A stretch of DNA of 64,000 bases from Plectrocnemia conspersa (taxonomy: Eukaryota; Arthropoda; Insecta; Trichoptera; Polycentropodidae), in contig VTFK01000166.1 of NCBI GenBank assembly GCA_009617715.1, positions 558,001 through 622,000 on the forward strand, written 5' to 3'. Position 1 is the stretch's first letter. Every line of letters begins with the position of its first letter. Below are positions 46,225 through 58,615 of this stretch, in pieces. A program made the translations under genes and the position numbers. The notes under the pieces are model-generated. The model did not search any database and was not told the origin of the DNA. It was given only the letters and a program-made list of their open reading frames with translations.

Positions 46225-47539
46225 CAGCCTTGCGCATAATAATGAGGCACACTTATAACTGTTTACAAGTGCATAGTCTTACCGAAATATTTTAGCAAGT
46301 AATTTTAACCGTATTTCTGAGAAATATACAAAGACATTTGTAGTTTTTAATTGCTCACGTGAGCTTTAAAAAACATTGCAGGTCTAATGGTTCAGTCTCG
46401 CTTAAGTGACCGTTATGTTCAGTAGCGTAATTACATTTTTTTAATATTATATAAACATTTAAAAAATGCCAAAAGAACGCGAATTAAGTAAAGCTAAAAG
46501 AGCAAATATAATTTTATTGCATATTATTGACTAAATATATCAAAAATTATTAAACACATTAATCGTTCATGACTAAAATGCTTCGAAACGGCTCAACGAA
46601 TTTAGTTCTTACGAATCAAAGCCAAAAAAAAAAAAAAAACACAGCTGCTCAGGAAGATCGAATGTTGGTTCGCGAGTCCCTTAAAAACGTCTTTAAAGCT
46701 GTCTGCTGAAGTCTTTGCAAACGCAGGGCCATCCATTTTTTCACGGATGGTAAGAAAAAGGTTTAACGATGTTAAGCTCAGAGGTTGTAAAGCTCGACAC
46801 AAACCATTGCTTTCAGAAATAAATAAAACTCGAAGGTTAAAAATGGGAAAACACCGAGATTTGGACAACTGAAGATTAGACGAAATTCATTTGGTCCAAT
46901 GAATCCAATTAAAAAAATCACCTTAAACTAAAGTTGGTTAATATAAAAAAAAATTATTCGAAAATTACTAAAGCAATATTTTTTTTATTTTAAGTTTTTG
47001 CGACACGTGCGTCGAAGAGTGCGTAGTACCCAAAGTCAAATATAGTGGCGGTAGCGTTATGGTCTGGGGTTGCATGGCATTAATCTGTATACTTGCGAGA
47101 GTACTATGAATAGTATCATTTATATTTCAATGTTGCAATCCGTTTAAGAGATTCGTACTGGAAAATATTTTTGAGCACAGCAAGAAAACGCTCCGTGCCT
47201 GCCATACTTAAAAAATCAGGGGTTGTATTGCGTCAGAGTTTGACGCTTTTTGAATGACCTAAATCCTATGGCGAAATTAAAAGGAAATGTTGCCCAACAC
47301 AATTGAAAATCCAAAATTGATCTGCGAGAAAATTTGCAGATGGAATGGAGAAATTTGGCTCCGTCATTAGTTGACAGAATGACAAAAAGGGTTGCAGCTG
47401 TAATTAAATCTAAGTGTGGGCCAACAAAGTAATAAAAATAAGCTTAAAATAAACACTTAATCAGTTTTTTTTTATATTTTCACGATTTTTGAAGATATAA
47501 CACATTTATAGGGGTGCCCCATTATTATGGCCAAGTCTG
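46225..47539 (+). mobile_element. Tc1-like DNA transposon (1.3 kb, inactive)
   Basis: The left end reads CAGCCTTGCGCATAATAATG, then AGGCACACTTATAA. The right end is the inverse of CAGACTTGGCCATAATAATG followed by GGGCACCCCTATAA, giving inverted repeats of about 36 bases. TA flanks both ends (46,223-46,224 and 47,540-47,541). The length of about 1.3 kb equals that of a normal Tc1 element, and the decayed transposase lies between. Confidence 0.93.
46467..47432 (+). pseudogene. Tc1-like transposase pseudogene
   Basis: It starts MPKERELSKAKRANIILLHI. Fragments then follow in shifting frames: WSNESN (first catalytic D decayed), VVPKVKYSGGSVMVWGCMA (the G-G-x-V-M-V-W-G-C block), DLNPM (around the third acidic site) and WRNLAPSLVDRMTKRVAAVI, ending KSKCGPTK. 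This is the order of Tc1 transposases. There are many stops, and an A-run of 16 (46,626-46,641) interrupts the frame. It is inactive. Confidence 0.85.
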
Positions 47540-47541
47540 TA

Positions 47542-50311
47542 TATTATATGTATATATGTATATAACGGTTTTACGCGTTTCGTATTCGCAATAAAGTCTG
47601 TTTTAGCGAGACTGCACGCAACCAAGGACGTCGAAACGGTCGCAATAATGCTTTTTTCATTGCATTAATTTTAATTAGCTCTGTCTGCTAGTAGCCGCCT
47701 GTTACGTCAGCAGTCCCCTCTGGACGTGTTTCGTAATTAATAGTAATGTTGGCAAATTTAAGTATTAATGTCTGTATAGCAGGACTTTTCCGGGATCAGT
47801 TAGTTAAGGAGAAAGTAGAACGATGATGATATTTTAAATAATATGTTTAAAATTGAAAAATACTCCGAAAGTTATTTTTTCGAACCACATACATATTGAT
47901 AAAGAATATGCCATAAAAATGATTAAATAATAAGTCAACATAGCCACAGAATTTTTGAAAAATTTTAACGAGAAAAGCTTAACATCTTTACGAAATACCC
48001 TAATAAAATATATTCAAGTTATCTGAAATGTTAAGATTATGTAATAAATAATACATGATTAAAAACGTGTCTCTGTTAATAAAAGCTTAGGTTACTGAAG
48101 ATTTATTTACTATTTATTTTTTAGAAGATTTTTATTTAAGATTTATTTTTTAGAAAAAAATAATAGTCTTTCTGAATTAATACCATTTATGTTGAACGCA
48201 AACTATGACTTTAATATAATATATTAAAATCAAATACTTCAGATAATCACTAATTATTCAGACATAAAATATAAATGAATAAGGGTATGGAGCTAATTGT
48301 GTACACTAATTAATTATCATCGGAAAAATACAATAATTACAGGATATTGATTTATTATTTAATTATTGAATTAATTATTATTCCTATATAAGTTAATTTA
48401 CTATTACTGGAATTTTATTTTTATAATAATTCAATCGATGCGCAAAATAAGCTGCGTTGACGTAATTATGCATCCAATAAAATTTTCCCTCAAATTACAA
48501 CAAAAAGGTAGCAGCAGAGAACAAAAACAAATTTGTATCCTTTGTTAGCGATTTAATTTCGTTTTTCATTATTTCCGGATTCTGCGTGTAACGCTCGGAA
48601 AATGTTTTACTAATTCATGGGATAACGTGATTGCAGTCTTGTATTGCAACAGTAGAGTTAAAGTTAAATCTAATTTAAAAAGCAAAACGTCCCACGTCCA
48701 TGGTTTATAGCTATGGTTTTAAAGCCGTTTTAACTGCGGCCCAGTTTATACAATACAACATACTTAAAATAAAATATTAACATGAAAGGAAACCAATCAA
48801 GATACGTTACTGCTCATAGGTTAAATTAACGCAAAATTTCACGAATTGAGATTGAAAACTTCACTTCATCCCTCTTACGCATTTTACGTATGTAAGAATG
48901 AAGATGAATGAAATGCCGATTAATCATGATTTCTAAAACAAAATACAGTTCCAAGTTTATTCATGAAGTATATTATTTTTTTATACATAAATATTTTTTA
49001 ATTTTAATTTTTTTATAAATTAATATTTTCATATCTCGTATTTCATATTTAACTGCCCATTTAGTGTGGAATTTAACATTGTTATTTTCACTGTAGATTC
49101 TAGTTTGAAAATAACAATGTCGAAAAATTTTAATAGTATATATAATATTTTTCGCTAACCACACTAACCCGACAAATTAAAATATATATATATATATAAT
49201 ACTTGAAGAAAATTAAATAATATATACATAGGCGGTAAAATTAATATTTTATGTTCCAGAGCGTATTAACGATTAAAATGATTTGTCAATGAAAACGTTA
49301 TTATTTATGAATTATTACGTACATACGAAAGTATGGCTCCCCATTCCCATGCGTACGATATACTTATATATTTTGTACTAAAATGAAACGCTGATTTAAA
49401 ATTTATCATTACGTTTGTTTTATAATGTTTCATTAAATTGACAAATATTATTAATTAAATAATAAATTATAAATATTTTTTTTAAATTATTAATATAATA
49501 TTATTATTTATCGACTCGACTTTCAATGAATGCGTATAATAGGGCAGGTATACGGCCCCTCAGTAGTTAGATATAATTCCTACTACTATTACTATAACAG
49601 TAATAATCACACAGTTAATATCAAATTCATCGTCACTTTTTTAAACACCATTATTATTTCGTCATTCGTAATTATATGGATAATTTTTAAAAATAAATCA
49701 ATATATGTATTTATAAATAATTAAAGCTCAGATTACTAATTGTTAGTAATTTACTAGCTCGAAAAGACTAATATTATTATTTGAGTTGCCGCTAAAAATG
49801 TACTCAGATCGACAGTTGTCAATCGCTCATTTTAATAGTGCGAGCGAAATAGCTTTTTTCTAATCCTTTTATTTCATAACAGACACAATATTAAGTAACA
49901 ATTATGCACAATTAGAGCATATAATCCCGTTTCATCCCATATCATAAAAATATAGATACCTTTGAAGGAAAAAATCAGTTTAAGAGGAATAATTAATAAC
50001 TTAAAACTGTCAAGTAAGCGTTATGCGGTCTTAACACAGCTCGATTCGGCCATATTCCGATGAAAAATTTTACAATAAACTTACACTCGTAAATTTAAGA
50101 TTATTAACTTATTTGCATAAGTTTAGAATTCAACATTACTTAACTGTGTCTACCAGAAGCTTTTTTACCATTAATAAATTGAAATTGGCAAAATTAGCTC
50201 GAACACAAAGCCAATAAATGCATTGAAAGTTTTGAGTGCAACGCTTGGAATACGATGTTGAGTTACTAGCACAAAGGGTTAACTATATGACACAGAAAAT
50301 TCCAAAGACGG
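47542..50311. other. AT-rich DNA without recognisable genes
   Basis: Nothing is recognised in this long AT-rich stretch. Small (TA)n tracts lie near 49,185. Confidence 0.45.
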
Positions 50312-50485
50312 CGTCAATCGGCGTCCCTTCCCCCGCGAGGCCGGCGGGGGCGCTCATATGACTCTGCGCATTTGACGTACGCTATTTTGTGATAGCGCTA
50401 CTTTGGTAAACGCTCTTATTATGCAGCGCTTATAATGCAGCGCTTATATGACGGCGCTCATTTGACGCACGCTCTTTTGACCGGC
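50312..50485. repeat. GC-rich array of short degenerate repeats
   Basis: A GC-rich island begins with GCGAGGCCGGCGGGGGCGCT and continues as degenerate copies of a GCGCTCATATGAC-like unit (for example GCGCATTTGAC, GCAGCGCTTATAAT, GGCGCTCATTTGAC, CACGCTCTTTTGAC) spaced roughly 15-25 bases. Its GC content is the highest seen in the window. It could be a minisatellite or the end of a transposon; no matching second copy was found here. Confidence 0.65.
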
Positions 50486-50884
50486 TGCCGTTCGGATCGT
50501 ATCATTTTATTTTGATATTATATTTTTGAGTTATATAATATTAGTAGCACGATCAGCAAAAATAACATGGATCACTTTTTAATCATATAGATATCAGATA
50601 AGAAAATAAACTGTTTATTATGACAATTTTCTATGAAAAAAATAGCAGTTTTATGAAACGTGCTAGTTCATCATGCGTCAACTTCGATATTATGCTAACG
50701 GTAAATGCTATTCGCTCGATAATTATATAAACAAGCTCTTATAAAGATAATAACGAAATTTTAATTGCGTTACAACGATATCTCATAATATGAGAACGGC
50801 AAGATAAACAAGCTTATCCATATTTGGATATTTTAAATATGTACTTGATATGTGAATGGGGTAAAATATACACTATATTATGAA

Positions 50885-50990
50885 TAAATTAATATTTATT
50901 TATTTATTAAAATTATGATAACAATGCGTCACGATCAAAAGTATAAAATATATTATAATTTTAAAATAGATATAAATTTATATACGTACA
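50885..50990 (-). repeat. GTGACGCATTGG-core repeat as LINE 3' region, copy 4
   Basis: The minus strand reads GATCGTGACGCATTGTTATC followed by TTTTAATAAATAAATAAATA. It lies just downstream of the LINE ORF2 end at 51,042 on the same strand. Hence the core is most simply the 3' untranslated region of that LINE. Confidence 0.6.
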
Positions 50991-51041
50991 AACACACACA
51001 TATAATTAAACATGAAAACAAGATAAAAGAACAGACATAAA

Positions 51042-51545
51042 TCACCTCAACAGATGTGCATTATCCCACATGAATTGTACCAAAACCCTATATGTGTACG
51101 ATAAAATGTCAATATCTCTATGCACAGTATTGAGTAGACGAACGGCCTTTGTTAGAGAAGAGTTGGCAAGCGCTTCAGTTATAGACTTTACAGGGAAGAA
51201 CAGTGGACACGACCGAGAATTATAACTACCTTCCGGAGCCCACATTGCTCAAGCACCGAAGGGTTGTCTACGATGCCTTTGAGCAATTTCCACAATTGTT
51301 TAATTATATAAACAATTCTGCGAGTTGACAAAGAAACGTATCCCAGCGTTTCCATAATAAAAGCACGAATAAAACGCGTAATAAATATCGAAGGAATTTA
51401 CGCTGTACTTTTTCCAGCTTCAATTAATTTACATTGACACATTACGCTTGGAATACAAATAATAGAGCTAGTTTCTAGTATGCTGCGGATTAAAGCATCA
51501 TAAAGAGTGCGCAATACTAAAGTATTCCTGAAGTGGCACACATTT
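51042..51545 (-). pseudogene. LINE ORF2 C-terminal part
   Basis: The minus strand encodes LIRSILETSSIICIPSV, LIEAGKSTA, ETLGYVSLSTRRIVYIIKQL and WKLLKGIVDNPSVLE, then SYNSRSCPLFFPVK and KAVRLLNTVHRDIDIL. In jockey-type ORF2 proteins a L-V-R-S-x-L-E-Y-A-S block, a L-x-x-L-x-x-R-R block, a L-L-N-G-x-V-D-x-P block and a x-N-x-R block follow the reverse transcriptase in this order. The 16.26 kb fragment matches its last part. Confidence 0.85.
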
Positions 51546-52444
51546 CTTAGCACATTCGCCATGGATGACTCGTATGCGAGTCTTTAAAATTTCTTTGAAG
51601 AAACACGGATGACTCGTATACGAGTCTTTGCGTACGTTGAACTTTGAACGTAAAAAAATTGGTCAGAGCAATATTACTTTTAGATTTTCTCACAGATGTC
51701 AATGGAAGGATATTAGTAATAAAGAAAACTTTTAAATAAAATTGTGAAATTCAAATATCCATACTACAGGTAAATAAACAAAAAAAAAATTTTTACCTAT
51801 ATTTTTTCAAATTGTGATGTCACTAATAGTAGGTCATATTTGCACGTGAAACCAATTCTTTAGAGTATATTATTTATTCCCATATACGATCTTGTAACGT
51901 CGATATTTCAATACTTAATGTTTTTGATAGTTAATCAAGTACATAGAGGCGATACTAACGTAGGCATTTGCAATGCATAGGTCGACATACACGTTCAAAT
52001 TCAGTCAATTTTATGGGTGGTAGATCACAGGGGGGAAAGGCAGGACAGCAGACAAAAAATAATTTATAGGTGTATATCCTCTTTGTGGGTTTTTGGTCTT
52101 GCTTGTGAGAAGTTCACCCGACCCTTGACCTCTTATTTTTTTATAGCTATCTTGGTTATACACTTCTATTCATTTAACTAAATCAAAATCATAAATAACA
52201 TGTGGCCCTGATTTTTTTGTATTATTGCTGCCCTCGATCTTGCTCCTTGGCTCATAAAAAAGGGTGACTGACCCCAAAACATGTGTTTATTATTTGACAA
52301 TATATAACAAATAAGGAACGAAGTCGTTGCACGAAGGCAATCCGATTTTTTTATATTGGAATACCTCAGAAATTTTTGTTTAAAATTGGTTTCACAGCTT
52401 TTGCGTAAAAACTCCAAAAACATTTTTATACTTGACGAACTGAT

Positions 52445-52940
52445 ATCTATTATATAAGTAATTAGAGAATACGTTTATAAGACCTTCAGAAAACCCGAAA
52501 TTAGATCATTTTTTTACTAGTAAAGCATGATTAACTTTATCGAATGCCTTTTCATAATCTATGTATATAACGTCCACTTATACACCAGAGTTCAATGGTC
52601 TTGAAACAAAGTTAGAAAGGACCGTAAGATTAGTGACAGTGGATCGAGATTGACAGAAACCATGCTGCTGCTCGAGAAGCATACACCTGCAATGATTAAA
52701 AATGTATTTATGGAGTACAATTTCAAATAATTTTGCAAGTGCTGAAAGCAACACTATTGGACTATAATTATCAATGTGAGATTTGACACCTTTTTTATGA
52801 AACGGGGTGACTTAAGATCATTTCCAAAATTCTGGAAAACATGAAGATCTCAAAATTAAATTAAATCTAAGAGGGTTCAAAATACTAGACTTGCATCCTT
52901 TCAGAATGTTGTCTGGGATAAAATCTGGTCCTGAAGAAAA
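52445..52940 (-). pseudogene. LINE ORF2 reverse-transcriptase N-terminal part
   Basis: The minus strand encodes GPDFIPDNILKGCKSSILNP, FPEFWK, HIDNYSPIVLLSALAKLFEI, QQHGFCQSRSTVTNLTVLSN and DVIYIDYEKAFDKVNHALL. These are the consecutive G-P-D-x-I-P, N-Y-R-P-I-x-L-L, Q-x-G-F-x-x-x-R-S-T and D-x-x-K-A-F-D-K-V motifs of jockey/CR1-type reverse transcriptases. The palm aspartates remain in this part, but stops and shifts are present. Confidence 0.9.
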
Positions 52941-55130
52941 AATATATATGTATATAATTATAAATATATATTAATTATGTTTATAATTAATTATATTAAA
53001 TTAATGTATAACGGATGGTGTATGTTATGTTAGGTACTGTTAGTACAAAATGTAAATTAACTACCCACCCACGCTCTATAAGATACCGCTTTTGCTTTTA
53101 TATTATTATATCGGTTTTCTGCACAATATGGAATTAATAATGAAGCACAATACTTAACGTAAACGATAATATTTTAGGATCTTATATATTATATAATAAT
53201 AATATTTAAGAATTGAAGCAAACTTTGAAGAAAGTCGGTTAGGTTCAAGTAATCATAATTATTTATAGTAACAGTGGATTCCAATATATAAATATCATAT
53301 TCATTAGACGCAGCGTTTCAGAATACATTTGTATAGATTTTAACCACTCTTTCGCTATTTATGTATGTATATATGTGCACGTGGTTTTATTTATATACAG
53401 ATTTGATTGTGCAATTTCATAGTTTATATGAGTCACGCAGAACTTCAACATTTTTTTTGCATCTACATTATAGTTTTTATTTTTTAATAGGAAGTGGAAA
53501 ATTCAATTTTTGTTATTATATTGAAGTAAAGAATACGTTGCTGTAATAATGTTATTTTTGCTAGCATGTGAATTTTTTTGCTTATATTCGAATTCAACTT
53601 TTTTGAAACAAAGTGTTACGTAGCATTATTACGCTTGGAGTAAACTTCATTTCAATTTTATGCAAAAACATTTAATAACTCTTTTATGCATATAAATTAA
53701 ACGTTGTTTTAAATTTAAATTTAATAAAATATAATTTATAATAATTAAAATAAGCACAAAGGGAAATATATTATTTATATTGGATCAAGTTATTATTTGG
53801 AGAACATAGAAAAGCCATAGGAAAAGAGAACCAAATTGAAACGGGACCGCACATATTAAAATCTGAGGTAGAATATGCCACAAAAAAATCATAAAACAAT
53901 ATCAAAGCAATCAGACCCGATTCGATATCAGCTCAGTTTTTAAAATATCTGAACGAGGAAAATTTTTATGAAATTCCTCAATAAAATAATTTCTCTAGAA
54001 AAATATCTTACGACTGGTTGCGGTCAAGATTTATTTATGCAGCGACTTCTAACATATCACCATAATTAATTAGCACCACATTATTATGGATTTTAAAAAA
54101 TAAATTTTTTTACAGTTCGTTATGGAGATTATCGCAAATGAGTATTTCGCCCCTGTTGTTCCTATTATTCATGCTATTGAATACCTTAATTTTTTGTGGA
54201 ACGCCAATCACTTAAAAGTGTTTAAAAGCATCCGTATTTGAAGCTCGACCTGGATTGTGGATATGGGCTGCTGACAACCGTTCACCTTTCAGCATCGGAA
54301 ATTTCAACGGAGTGTCATTATCCAGATCTTTATTGGCAATAGAGTTTTTTATTGCCTTAGTAAAATGAACTAGCTAAAGAGATTTTCACAACAGAGCTTG
54401 AAGTTACGATCGAGATTAAATGAAAAGTCTCTCTATATTTCAATATTATTTGCGCCAAGTCTTCTAAAATAAGCTCTGCTTTGTTATAAGAAACGCGTTT
54501 AATTTAGATAATCCATCAATGATTCACATTTTATATGACACTTTAGTCCATAGAAATTTTGGAAAACCCTTGCGAGGCCAAATATTTTTTCGTAGTTCAA
54601 AAAATTTTGAGCTACCTATTTTATTATTTTCTGTGTTCTTGCATAAATAAGTCTTTATTAAATTAAAACGTGTAATACTTTTACTAAATTATATATTCTC
54701 TACTTTTTATACAATTATTCTAGACATGTTAAGCAATTTTTTATATCTGATTCGAAAAATAATGTATGTAATGTAAGCAACAAATTCATTATTGTAAAAT
54801 ATTTTTTTACACCTAAAACCTGCTGCAAAGTTCTAAATAAATGTTAGTCGTTTAGAGCAATGTCTGAAGAATACGGTGGGAGAGAAAAGAGTTCCCAGGA
54901 TAATATATTGATTTTTTTCATAGTATTTTTGTAAAATTAGTGTAAAATTATCTTTTTTTATTTATGAGGGAATGTTTTTTATGGTTTAAGTCGCTTTTAA
55001 TCGATTTAAACTGAGCACATTATGTATCTGTTGTAATTTTCTGTCTATAATTGAATAACTCATAATGAATTATGCCCTTCATATGGCACATTATCTTATT
55101 GTGGTGTATCTCGAGGTTGGAATAGTTGTT
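52941..55130. other. Long stretch without recognisable genes
   Basis: AT-rich. Balanced patches at 54.2-54.5 kb are unexplained. Nothing is recognised. Confidence 0.45.
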
Positions 55131-55660
55131 GATTGACCTTTTACTTCGTTACTCTCAGATTTGCTTTGATGGCAGCCCTAATATCCTCACTAACAACCAC
55201 TATTCAACTGCAAAATTCCCAAAATGAAACTTTAGAACTACATTTGATACTTTCTAAATTGAATGCGACACGTTGAGTTTTTGTGCTAGCTTCTGTATCG
55301 TTAATCTCGGATTTTATATAATGGCAGCCCTAATATCCTCACTAATAACAATGGAGAAATTCACAAAACGAAATTTTTAGAACCACATTTGATACTTTAT
55401 TAATTTAATGCAACACGTTGAGCTTGTGTGCTAGCTTCTGTATCGTTACTCTCAGGCTTGCTTTGATGGCAGCCCTAAAATCCTCACTAACAACCCGTCC
55501 TCATGTACATATTCAATGAAAAAAATCACAAAACGAAATATTTAAAACCACATACTTTTTAAATTTAATGCGACACGTTGAGCTTGTGCTAGCTTCTGTA
55601 TCGTTACTCTTGGACTTTAATGGCAGCCCTAATATCTTCACTAACAACCAAAAATTTAAT
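55131..55660 (-). repeat. tandem array of four mariner-derived units (~150 bp)
   Basis: The word ATGGCAGCCCTAA begins at 55,169, 55,321, 55,466 and 55,620, so the spacing is 152, 145 and 154 bases. On the minus strand each unit encodes VVSEDIRAAIKA followed by residues such as LAQKLNVSH, part of the mariner helix-turn-helix region, and the adjoining CAAATGTGGTTCTAAAAATT words found also at 16,856. The units differ by substitutions and short indels. It is a small satellite made from one transposase segment. Confidence 0.9.
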
Positions 55661-56771
55661 GCCCATTGCCAAATTATGACCAAGTTAAATCAAGCACCGA
55701 AAGAATAGTAACATTATCGTTAATTTATAAATAGAACAACATCTTAAAAACCGGTTTTCGAATCTTACAAACTCACCCAAGAAACTGGGTTTAAATCATG
55801 TTATAACCCTTTACATGCCAGCGACTTATTAGTGAGTCACCTATTATTTCTCTTTACGCATAAGTATCTTTTTTTGAGAATAAATATAAATTACTTGGTT
55901 TACTGATCAATTATGCCAGTACAAAAATATTTCAAAATTAAAAATTTGTAATTAATTAATTAATTTGTTTTAAAAAATAGTAAAGGTTAAAATACCGGCA
56001 AACCCAAGTTATTATATTTTCATTACTACTGCGACAAAGTAAATTAATTAGTGCTTTAAAAGATAAAAATACATTTGTAGGCTCGTGTAATAATATAGAG
56101 TAACTAGATACACATATATTAGCGATTTCTGTGAGATATCGAATAACTCCTTCATTATCTCAAAGTAGCTGGTGCGTAACTGGTCAACACGTTAGTTTCG
56201 CTAGCGTGCATTCGATCAGTCATTCTCAATATTTTACGGCTAACTTTGAAATTGAGGTAAATTGAATATTGTGAATAAATAATACAATATTTTTAAATGT
56301 AAATTCAAAAGCACTGTATCGAACATATAACGTTTAGATTTATACTAATCTGAAGGATTTTATTTTTTTGGGAAATAATTCATTGTGCTACATTTTTTTG
56401 ATCAATCAGTTTCTGCTTTTTTAAACGCCATTGTTGTGTAGCTCTGATTGTGTTAAATTAATCATTAACGTTCGCTCGTATTAAATATAAAAAAAAACAT
56501 AAATTTTATATAGTATATATAAAAATATTTAAATGTATTTTAATATCATTAATATTTGCAGTTCACTTTCAAAATGGTTATATTTAATGTGAGTAACTTA
56601 ATAAAAACAGCAAAAACATAATGTACATTATCGAGTTTGATTTGCTACATTTTTTATTTCAATAAACTTTACAAAAAATCTCAATAGTCATTTTTTGTTG
56701 AACAGTAAAATGTTGACTTTTGAATTGCGAAATTTTGAATTTTATAAAAAAATATTTTGCCAAAAATTCAG
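55661..56771. other. AT-rich DNA without recognisable genes
   Basis: Nothing is recognised. Confidence 0.45.
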
Positions 56772-56917
56772 ATTCAGTTGGTTGCAGTGATTTTATTTTT
56801 CTAAATTTGATTAATAAATTTAAATTTAAAATCAAGTTCGGCCATCTGTTGCAAATCGTCAATTGTGGCTTTGTCTGTCAACGGTAAAGGAATTCTGCCG
56901 AGACTGAGCGATTGTTA
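56772..56917 (+). repeat. dispersed repeat, uninterrupted copy
   Basis: TTCAGTTGGTTGCAGTGATT, GGCCATCTGTTGCAAATCGT, TTTGTCTGTCAACGGTAAAG and GAATTCTGCCGAGACT form one continuous unit. In the 39.85 kb copy the same unit is split at the equivalent of about 56,876-56,880 by a 1.05-kb element. This copy serves as the empty-site reference. Confidence 0.8.
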
Positions 56918-57128
56918 CTTTTTACGCAATTATTTGCTACGATAAATCTAGTTACATATTTAATTCATAAAAATAAGAAAAATAGTCTAAAAATTGTCAT
57001 TTCCCTAACACTGTGGGTGTACAAAAATCGATCCGAACGTTGATACATTATACCAGCAGCAAAAAACTAGGGGACGCTTACAAACACGTCACATCCCATT
57101 GGTAGTGCGTGTCAGAATTCAATTATAA

Positions 57129-57434
57129 ATGCACGGTATATATATATTGTATGTAAGTATGAGAGACATAGGGGGAAAACTCCGAAAGCGTATTCTTCCA
57201 CAGGCAATGGAGGTGTTAATTCAATACAACACCTGTAGAATTTGCTGGTTAATTATGCCTCTGACGGACGTTCTTATAGAATATTCAACAAAATTGTCTA
57301 CCTATATATCAAAAATGCAACGCTATTCGAAGCCCTACTTTAATAGCTGGTCAGAAAATTCACTACAGTCGATAAAACACACTTTCAAAGGAAACGACTA
57401 CTTTGGCTACGGGTATTTTATTGAGCAAGTTTAA
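57129..57434 (+). other. unidentified 101-codon open frame
   Basis: This is the longest open frame in its neighbourhood, less AT-rich than its flanks. It contains a CRIC motif and the run MQRYSKPYFNSWSENSLQS. I do not recognise the protein, and no splice or promoter context supports expression. It may be part of an old transposon or may be chance. Confidence 0.25.
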
Positions 57435-57860
57435 TCTGGCAAAAATATCTATGATGGATATTTGAAAGCTCTTACTTTTTTTTATTCGATTGCAAAATCT
57501 TTCAACAACCTAAAATATACTATAAAAATTTAAACCTAAATGTAATATGTACTAAATATTTTTGATTGATTTTGTGTACATATATTCCTTATATTAAATA
57601 TATTTTTTTAATATTCAAGAAATAATTCCATACACTAATCAAAAAAAGCTTTTACACTAATCAATCTTATTAATTTTACCATTTTATCTATAAAAATTTA
57701 AATAATTCATACAAAATCATTTTGCAAGACGATTCTGCGCCATGCCATCGAGCTCGTTCTGTGAGTCCAATTATAGTTTTTACATTCAAACTTTCACTAA
57801 ATTAATCCTCTATTTATAGATTACACAATTTAAAGAGTTAATGAGAATCACATTATTAAC

Positions 57861-58165
57861 ATGACCAGGAAACAGCCAAAAATAAAAAAAAAACGATCAA
57901 AAAATTTAGCCGAGCTCAAAAAACATATCATGGAAGTGTAAGAAGAGGAGATCGAGCCAGGCAGAATACAAGAATTTATTAAAAATAAAGGTAGAGGCAA
58001 AAAAGGGTCGCGTGCACGTGTTTGGTTGAAGGCTCGCCATTATGTACTTGCTGGGAAGACGAAAAAAATGCACTTTTCTCAGAATTGATGCAATTATACC
58101 TTCCTAAATGTACAATACTCGTATTTTTTTAACAGTATTAACGCAAAACAAAAATTAACAATTAT
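57861..58165 (+). repeat. coding-like dispersed repeat, copy 2
   Basis: From the ATG at 57,861 a frame with one stop runs for 75 codons to 58,088: a basic start (MTRKQPKIKKKRSKNLAELK), EEEIEPGRIQEFIKNKGRG and SRARVWLKARHYVLAGK. The paralogue at 45,810-45,965 (minus) keeps SRARV-x-L-x-ARHY and a downstream YFFNSIN. The retention of peptide similarity suggests an old transposon gene of unknown type. Confidence 0.6.
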
Positions 58166-58419
58166 AATTTTCTATTATAAGTTCAAAAACGTGTAAGAAA
58201 CGCATCAAAGTTACGTATAAGAACCGCCATGTCAACATTCAATTGGCCACAGCTGTATGTTGTTCATATCAGAAACACCATTAATAAAAATTTGCTTTTT
58301 GTGATTATTATTGATTTTATATCAGTTGATATTTTAATTTATATCCCTTTTCACTTCTTAATGATTATATTTTCAATTTAATTTTGTGAACCTTAATATT
58401 TTATGGTTATTCAATAATA

Positions 58420-58615
58420 ATCTGAATATGCATCGTATTAAACCATCATTAATATTTAGAAATGTCGAGGGATAGGTGAAGCAATTTAGTTATGCACTAT
58501 TATTGATATTATGAATAGCACATTGATTCACATTACTTGAAATACAGTACATTGACGTGTCTGTAGTAACTAATATGTAAAATTACTCAAGGGACATATT
58601 TGCTTTCGCAACAGA
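58420..58615 (+). repeat. dispersed repeat, copy 2 (pair with 37.9 kb)
   Basis: CTGAATATGCATCGTAT, AGAAATGTC, TATTGATATTATGAATAGCA and CACATTGATTCACAT repeat the order of 37,935-38,130. Confidence 0.65.

Larger units (their letters stand above)
51000..52940 (-). mobile_element. jockey-type LINE, truncated and interrupted
   Basis: The minus strand reads from 52.94 kb to 51.0 kb. It starts in the reverse transcriptase (GPDFIPDNILKG), passes the palm, and after a gap resumes with the ORF2 C-terminal part ending near 51,042, followed by an AT-rich tail with the repeat core. Between about 51,560 and 52,430 no LINE protein is recognised; this may be diverged or inserted DNA, so the two halves could belong to separate insertions. 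The 5' half (endonuclease, ORF1) is missing. Confidence 0.7.

Noticed and set aside
51770..51790. Plus-strand CAG/GTAAAT as another fused splice site
   Set aside because: No polypyrimidine tract precedes it and the donor is weak.
57129..57434. CRIC motif suggesting a ZAD-type zinc finger
   Set aside because: Only one cysteine pair is present and the spacing of the other ligands is missing.
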